Shown here piece after piece: positions 30,368-34,393 of a stretch of DNA of 34,393 nucleotides; position 1 is the first letter of the stretch; every line of letters begins with the position of its first letter. The position numbers and the translations under genes are program-made. The notes under the pieces were generated by a model, which saw only the letters and a program-made list of their open reading frames with translations, was not told the origin of the DNA and ran no database searches. This DNA comes from DATNPH01 sp036703315 (lineage in GTDB: Bacteria > Cyanobacteriota > Cyanobacteriia > Cyanobacteriales > Coleofasciculaceae), in the NCBI GenBank assembly GCA_036703315.1, contig DATNPH010000125.1, positions 1 through 34,393 of the forward strand, read 5' to 3'.

Positions 30368-30471
30368 GTCTACTTCCCTGAGGTAGAGTCAAAAGCGGAT
30401 GGAGGTTGCCTATGATTACAACAATTTTCAGGTTCTTTTACGACACGGTAGCTTAGATAATTTAGAGCTTT

Positions 30472-30834
30472 TTATCTAAAGAACAAGTATCTCCCTCCAA
30501 TCAACAACAGAAAGATACCGTAGAGTTTTTTCATCGTCTGACTGCTGATGAAGGGTTGGTTAGCAAATAATGCTCCGAAGTAATTCCCGATAATCAAACC
30601 AACCGCGATCAGAACGGCATGTTTAATATTTAGGTTACCTTCGCGATAGTAGACAAAGGCTGCCAAAATACCAATCGGCAAAATTTGAGCCGCAATAGAA
30701 GTACCGGTAGCAAATTTCTGATCCATGCCCAGTAACAGTACCATTGCTGGAACCATAATCGCTCCACCGCCAATCCCGAACATACCGCCAGCGACGCCAG
30801 CAACTAAGCCAATAATCAAAAGCTGGATGAGCAT
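30472..30834 (-). CDS. Half-size TauE/SafE (TSUP) family permease
   Basis: The 120-residue membrane protein has about four helices and the TSUP glycine motif GGMFGIGGGAIMVPAM (16-31) followed by KFATGTSIAAQILP. Full TSUP permeases have about 250 residues made of two such halves; this protein is one half and both ends look natural, so it probably works as a homodimer. TSUP members export sulfite or sulfoacetate or carry other organic anions; the substrate is unknown. It lies 74 bp downstream of the acetamidase/formamidase gene on the same strand and may be co-transcribed. Confidence 0.87.
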   Translation of the reverse strand: MLIQLLIIGLVAGVAGGMFGIGGGAIMVPAMVLLLGMDQKFATGTSIAAQILPIGILAAFVYYREGNLNIKHAVLIAVGLIIGNYFGALFANQPFISSQTMKKLYGIFLLLIGGRYLFFR

Positions 30835-30908
30835 GAGTAGATGTTAAGTTGTATTTGCCAACTTACCCCTAATTACTCCTGGTGCTAATTGAACCAGTTC
30901 ATCGGAAC

Positions 30909-31874
30909 TTACAGAGGGACACCCATTGGCAAGATGGACTTGGGTAGCATACCATGAACCCCTTTTTGAGGACTATTCACCACTTGGGTAATGTGGAAGT
31001 TGACGGCGAGACTACACAAGACATAAGCCTCTTCCGCACTCAATCGGGCAAAGCGTTCCAGCCAAGTAATCATCTCCTTAAGGGCAAACTCAAACGCCTC
31101 CTCCAGCGTTTCACCAAATCCCATTGTGATGATGTCAGTTGGTGTTTCAGCAAGGGGATGTGTAAATTGCAAATCCTTACGCAGATTAATCTGGACAGTA
31201 CCATTCATCGAAGTCTCGATCGCCGTGACATCAATTTCACCATCCCCTTGGGCAGAATGTCCGTCCCCAATAGACAATAAAGCACCAGGGACAAAAACAG
31301 GCAAGAATACTTTTGAGCCTGCTTGCAGTTCTCGATTATCTATATTGCCGCCGTAGCTACCAGGAGGAATCGAGGAACGGTTAGTTTCGGCTGTGGCGAC
31401 GCCGAGGATACCAAAGAAGGGCTTCAAGGGAATATGGATGCCACTGCCGCTTGGAAATTCTGCAACACCCTTGTCTAAATCCAGTGGGATAAAGCGCAAT
31501 CTAGATTCTGTAAACCGTTGGGGCAAAGCTCCCCATCCTGAACGGATAGCATTAAAGCCTACTGGTAGACGCGGTGAAATGCCTTTTAGCTTTACTTCCA
31601 ACACGTCTCCAGGCTCAGCATCCTTTACATAAATTGGTCCTGTTAGCAGGTGTGGCCCTGACCCAACTTTACGCTCTGCGGGTAAATGTTGACAAATTTC
31701 TATAAATTCCGGCGTGAGAAATTCCGGTGGTGCTTTGTCATAAACATAGAAGCCACTGTAGGTTTCAACGTCAATACTGTCACCTGAATCAATAATCAAT
31801 GCGGGTTCCAATTGTTGGGAAAAACCACCTAGATGAACAGTTTGACAGCTAGCTTTGAGAATGTGGTGAGTCAT
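30909..31874 (-). CDS. Acetamidase/formamidase family protein
   Basis: FmdA/AmdA enzymes release ammonia from formamide, acetamide or similar short amides in the cytoplasm. The 321-residue length is typical. Conserved stretches include GPIYVKDAEPGDVLEVKL, a PLKPFFGILGVA segment, PPGSYGGNIDNREL, VFVPGALLSIGDGHSAQGDGEI (metal/catalytic core) and SLAVNFHITQVVN near the C-terminus. Start ATG 31874. The substrate cannot be told apart from sequence. The adjacent half-TSUP permease on the same strand might move a related anion. Confidence 0.92.
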   Translation of the reverse strand: MTHHILKASCQTVHLGGFSQQLEPALIIDSGDSIDVETYSGFYVYDKAPPEFLTPEFIEICQHLPAERKVGSGPHLLTGPIYVKDAEPGDVLEVKLKGISPRLPVGFNAIRSGWGALPQRFTESRLRFIPLDLDKGVAEFPSGSGIHIPLKPFFGILGVATAETNRSSIPPGSYGGNIDNRELQAGSKVFLPVFVPGALLSIGDGHSAQGDGEIDVTAIETSMNGTVQINLRKDLQFTHPLAETPTDIITMGFGETLEEAFEFALKEMITWLERFARLSAEEAYVLCSLAVNFHITQVVNSPQKGVHGMLPKSILPMGVPL

Positions 31875-32053
31875 CTAGCACCCAGTTAAATAGCAATTGC
31901 GATATCGAAAATCTTGCTCCCTAGTCATGTCAACAAGTAATGACATATGTTAGAAGAACATGAAAGACTGTCACTAATATTACATCTACCCGAAGGAGTA
32001 CTTGTTAACATCCTCTTTTCTTATCAAGAATTAGGTGTGAGGATTGAGAGTGT

Positions 32054-34228
32054 ATGGATGCAACTACCTGGAAGGCTTGGCTTTCTGCGCCAGGGAAATT
32101 ATGGGTGTCTTTGTTGGTTGCCAATACGGTGATGTACGTCCTGCCATCGCAGGCGAGTCCAGCCGGGATAGCTCCACTTGAGGATAATCAAGTCCAAGGG
32201 GCTATAGCGACATCTTCTGCACAACAGTCTGCGGCTTCTATTGATGTATCAGCCGACATGCTAGGTTTTGGCAATGTTACCGCTGTGGCTAAGCCTACTT
32301 CGGACAAAGGAAGCCTCGAGACGAATAACGCTCAAGACCCTATAGCAACCTCTTCCGCGCCACAGACGGCAGATTCTGTTGATGCAGCGCTCACAGCATC
32401 CCCAGTTGGTAAGGCTACCTCTGTAGCTGAGCTTACCTCGAATAAAAGAAACATTGATACCAATACAGTTCAAGGTACTGTAGCAGTCCCTTCTACTACA
32501 ACATCGAAGATAGCACCTATTGAAGTATCAACCCAAGCGCCGACACCGAGTGATGTTCCCTCTGTAACTGAACTGACTTCAAGTGAAGCAGACAGCGATG
32601 CTGATAACCCCATGTCACAAATCACCAATGTGACGCAACTGCGGGATGTTTCGCCAGGAGACTGGGCTTTTGAAGCTTTGCGATCGCTGGTTGAGCGTTA
32701 TGGCTGTATTGCAGGTTATCCTGATCGCACCTATCGCGGCAATCGGGCAACCTCCCGTTATGAATTTGCCGCTGGTTTAAATGCCTGTTTGCAGCAAATC
32801 GAGCGCTTGATTGCCTCTTCTACTACTGACTTTGTCAAGCGACAAGACTTAGAAACTCTGCAACGGCTGGTTAATGAGTTTAAGACAGAGCTAGCAACGC
32901 TTGGTACGCGAGTAGATAAATTGGAAGGTCGTGTTGCCTTTTTGGAAGACCATCAGTTTTCCACTACTACCAAGCTTAATGGTCTTGCTTGGTTCAACGT
33001 GACTGGAGCCTTTGCTGATGGTGACGTCTTAGTGGAAACAACTGATCTCAATGGCATTAATGGCGACCTCGCACTCCGACAAGCTGGACGAGATCCGGTT
33101 ACTAACAGACCCATTGTTCGCACAGTAACAAAAAACCCTAGTATTACTTTGAGTAATCTAGTGTGGCTGACCTTCAATACTTCTTTTACTGGTAAAGACA
33201 CTTTAGTCACTCAGCTAGCAGCAGGTAACGGAAATTCGCCAGCTAATGCGTTTGCCTCTGCGGGTTTTTACAACACCTATGGTGTACCCTTTCTTGACCA
33301 GACAGCTGGGACACAAACAGGCATCAATAACGTTATTGTGCGGGACTTGTTCTATCAATTCCCAGTGACTAACAGCATTCAGGTAGTGATTGGACCTCGG
33401 GTTAACTGGTACCGCTTCTTTGATAACAATGCTTACAACTTCTTCTTGACAGGTACAAGTACCTTCAACTCTAACGGCAGCACCTTATTAAACTCAGTTG
33501 ACCGGGGTTCAGGAGCCGTTGTTCTCTGGGATATCAATAAGCTGTTTAAGCTGCGTTTTGGCTATCTCGGGGAAAGCGATGAATTTCTGCCTAGTCCCTT
33601 ATTTAACTCAGCCTCCAACCCAGGTCAAGGTTTGTTCAATGGTACCAATTCTCTCACAGCAGAATTAACCTTCTCCCCCATTGATACCCTTAACTTACGC
33701 TTTCTCTACAATCGTACCAATACGCAGCAAATTTTTGGACAAGTTGGCGGTCCAGCTAGTGAACCCTTGGCAGGTTTGGCTGATGACGGTTTTGGTGGCC
33801 CACTCCGAAGTGCGTCAGCTGATACGTTTAGCGTTAACTTCGATTGGCGAGTAGCTTCGTTCTTGGGGCTTTTCGGACGCTATAGCTATGGCAGCACCCA
33901 TCTAACTCCAGTTAATCCTGCTAGAGCTGGTGGTGATGTTAATATACAAGCGCTTCAGCTGGGATTGGCGTTTCCTGATTTGGGCAAGGAAGGAGCGATG
34001 CTGACTCTATCCTATCTAAGACCGTTTGCGCTTCTTGATGGTCGGAATTTCCTGGTCTCTGGTGGCGGTGATGGAGGCGTTCAGTATGAGTTTGAAGCGA
34101 CTTACTACTATCCGATTACTAATAACATTGCGATCGTTCCAGCCTTTTATTACATCGCCAACCCCAACAACTTCAGTGCCAATCCCAGCATTTATATCGG
34201 TAACGTGCGGGCACAGTTTAGTTTTTAA
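32054..34228 (+). CDS. SLH-domain OprB-type (iron-uptake) outer-membrane porin
   Basis: The 724-residue protein has a signal peptide (about 15-36, VSLLVANTVMYVLPSQASP). Residues 45-182 are three imperfect 46-residue repeats, Ser/Thr/Ala-rich. An S-layer-homology domain follows at about 197-255 (LRDVSPGDWAFEALRSLVER, IAGYPDRTYRGNRATSRYEFAAGL), then a coiled coil (about 260-300, RQDLETLQRLVNEFKTEL...), and a beta-barrel from about 303 to a terminal strand ending QFSF. This is the usual cyanobacterial porin plan: the SLH domain binds wall glycan, the barrel sits in the outer membrane, and members are reported to pass inorganic iron. The N-terminal repeat block is not standard. Confidence 0.9.
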   Translation: MDATTWKAWLSAPGKLWVSLLVANTVMYVLPSQASPAGIAPLEDNQVQGAIATSSAQQSAASIDVSADMLGFGNVTAVAKPTSDKGSLETNNAQDPIATSSAPQTADSVDAALTASPVGKATSVAELTSNKRNIDTNTVQGTVAVPSTTTSKIAPIEVSTQAPTPSDVPSVTELTSSEADSDADNPMSQITNVTQLRDVSPGDWAFEALRSLVERYGCIAGYPDRTYRGNRATSRYEFAAGLNACLQQIERLIASSTTDFVKRQDLETLQRLVNEFKTELATLGTRVDKLEGRVAFLEDHQFSTTTKLNGLAWFNVTGAFADGDVLVETTDLNGINGDLALRQAGRDPVTNRPIVRTVTKNPSITLSNLVWLTFNTSFTGKDTLVTQLAAGNGNSPANAFASAGFYNTYGVPFLDQTAGTQTGINNVIVRDLFYQFPVTNSIQVVIGPRVNWYRFFDNNAYNFFLTGTSTFNSNGSTLLNSVDRGSGAVVLWDINKLFKLRFGYLGESDEFLPSPLFNSASNPGQGLFNGTNSLTAELTFSPIDTLNLRFLYNRTNTQQIFGQVGGPASEPLAGLADDGFGGPLRSASADTFSVNFDWRVASFLGLFGRYSYGSTHLTPVNPARAGGDVNIQALQLGLAFPDLGKEGAMLTLSYLRPFALLDGRNFLVSGGGDGGVQYEFEATYYYPITNNIAIVPAFYYIANPNNFSANPSIYIGNVRAQFSF

Positions 34229-34260
34229 CTGAATGCATGAGGATAAGTGCAATATAGTTC

Positions 34261-34289
34261 CTAATTTCACGGAAAAACGCGGAAATTAG
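34261..34289 (+). terminator. Hairpin after the porin gene
   Basis: CTAATTTC (34261-34268) pairs with GAAATTAG (34282-34289), with a small CG/CG inner pairing around an A-run, followed by TTTGC. It lies about 30 bp past the porin stop. Confidence 0.5.
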
Positions 34290-34393
34290 TTTGCAGGTGT
34301 AACCTTGACTGGGTGAACTACCACACCCTTTATCCCATTGCAAAAAGCGTTTGGGACTACTTTGCGAATAATGTTATAACTACCGTTACAGTC

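Noticed and set aside
31947..32132. 61-residue ORF on plus before the porin
   Set aside because: Overlaps the start of the porin gene in another frame, with no ribosome-binding site or motif.
1..34393. tRNA, rRNA or a cas, prophage or toxin-antitoxin locus
   Set aside because: No tRNA T-loop/acceptor pattern, rRNA stretch, Cas protein, phage structural gene or clear toxin-antitoxin pair was seen. Uma2 is nuclease-fold but has no linked partner.

Overview
The window is chromosomal DNA from a cyanobacterium, most likely a multicellular or filamentous one. The evidence is recurrent GCGATCGC (HIP1) octamers, a cyanobacterial-type Hfq beside dapF, a SigG-type ECF sigma factor with its anti-sigma gene, a CdgR/ComFB c-di-GMP receptor, SLH-OprB porins, AvaK-like PRC/DUF2382 proteins, and intergenic DNA full of short repeats and hairpins. 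No rRNA or tRNA gene was recognised. The species cannot be fixed from the sequence alone.

Layout. Positions 1-113 hold the 3' end of a porin gene. 385-4749 is a three-gene run (secreted DUF4331 protein, secreted TPR protein, Ni/Co permease with a histidine-rich loop). It ends tail to tail with dapF, which is divergent from hfq across only 27 bp. 5887-8271 (minus) is a KefB-type cation/proton antiporter, followed on plus by an M23 cell-wall endopeptidase and CdgR/ComFB. After a structured non-coding stretch (10240-10533) come a minus-strand CheY-like regulator and L,D-transpeptidase pair, the sigG/anti-sigma pair, a gamma-glutamylcyclotransferase-like gene and leuS.

16717-20253 is the accessory part: a short orphan gene, a 165-bp MITE-like element inside a palindromic repeat with 9-bp target duplications, a one-spacer CRISPR remnant, a possible small RNA ending in a terminator, a small membrane protein and a DUF2278/lamin-tail protein. 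20254-24323 holds a lidless Hsp70, a Uma2 nuclease-fold protein, a second L,D-transpeptidase (lipoprotein) and KDPG aldolase. 24708-27052 carries two consecutive PRC/DUF2382 genes, each followed by a strong terminator. 27346-34228 holds a phytase-esterase-like secreted protein, a GT4 glycosyltransferase, an acetamidase/formamidase with a half-size TSUP permease, and a complete SLH-porin with a novel-looking repeated N-terminal linker.

Functional themes are envelope and peptidoglycan upkeep (M23, two YkuD enzymes, SigG system, porins, glycosyltransferase), ion and metal transport (NicO, Kef, TSUP), and stress or dormancy proteins (Hsp70, AvaK-like). The best candidates for something undescribed are the DUF4331-TPR-NicO operon, the multi-hairpin element at 10332-10533, the MITE-in-palindrome, the CRISPR relic, and the 46-residue repeats of the last porin.
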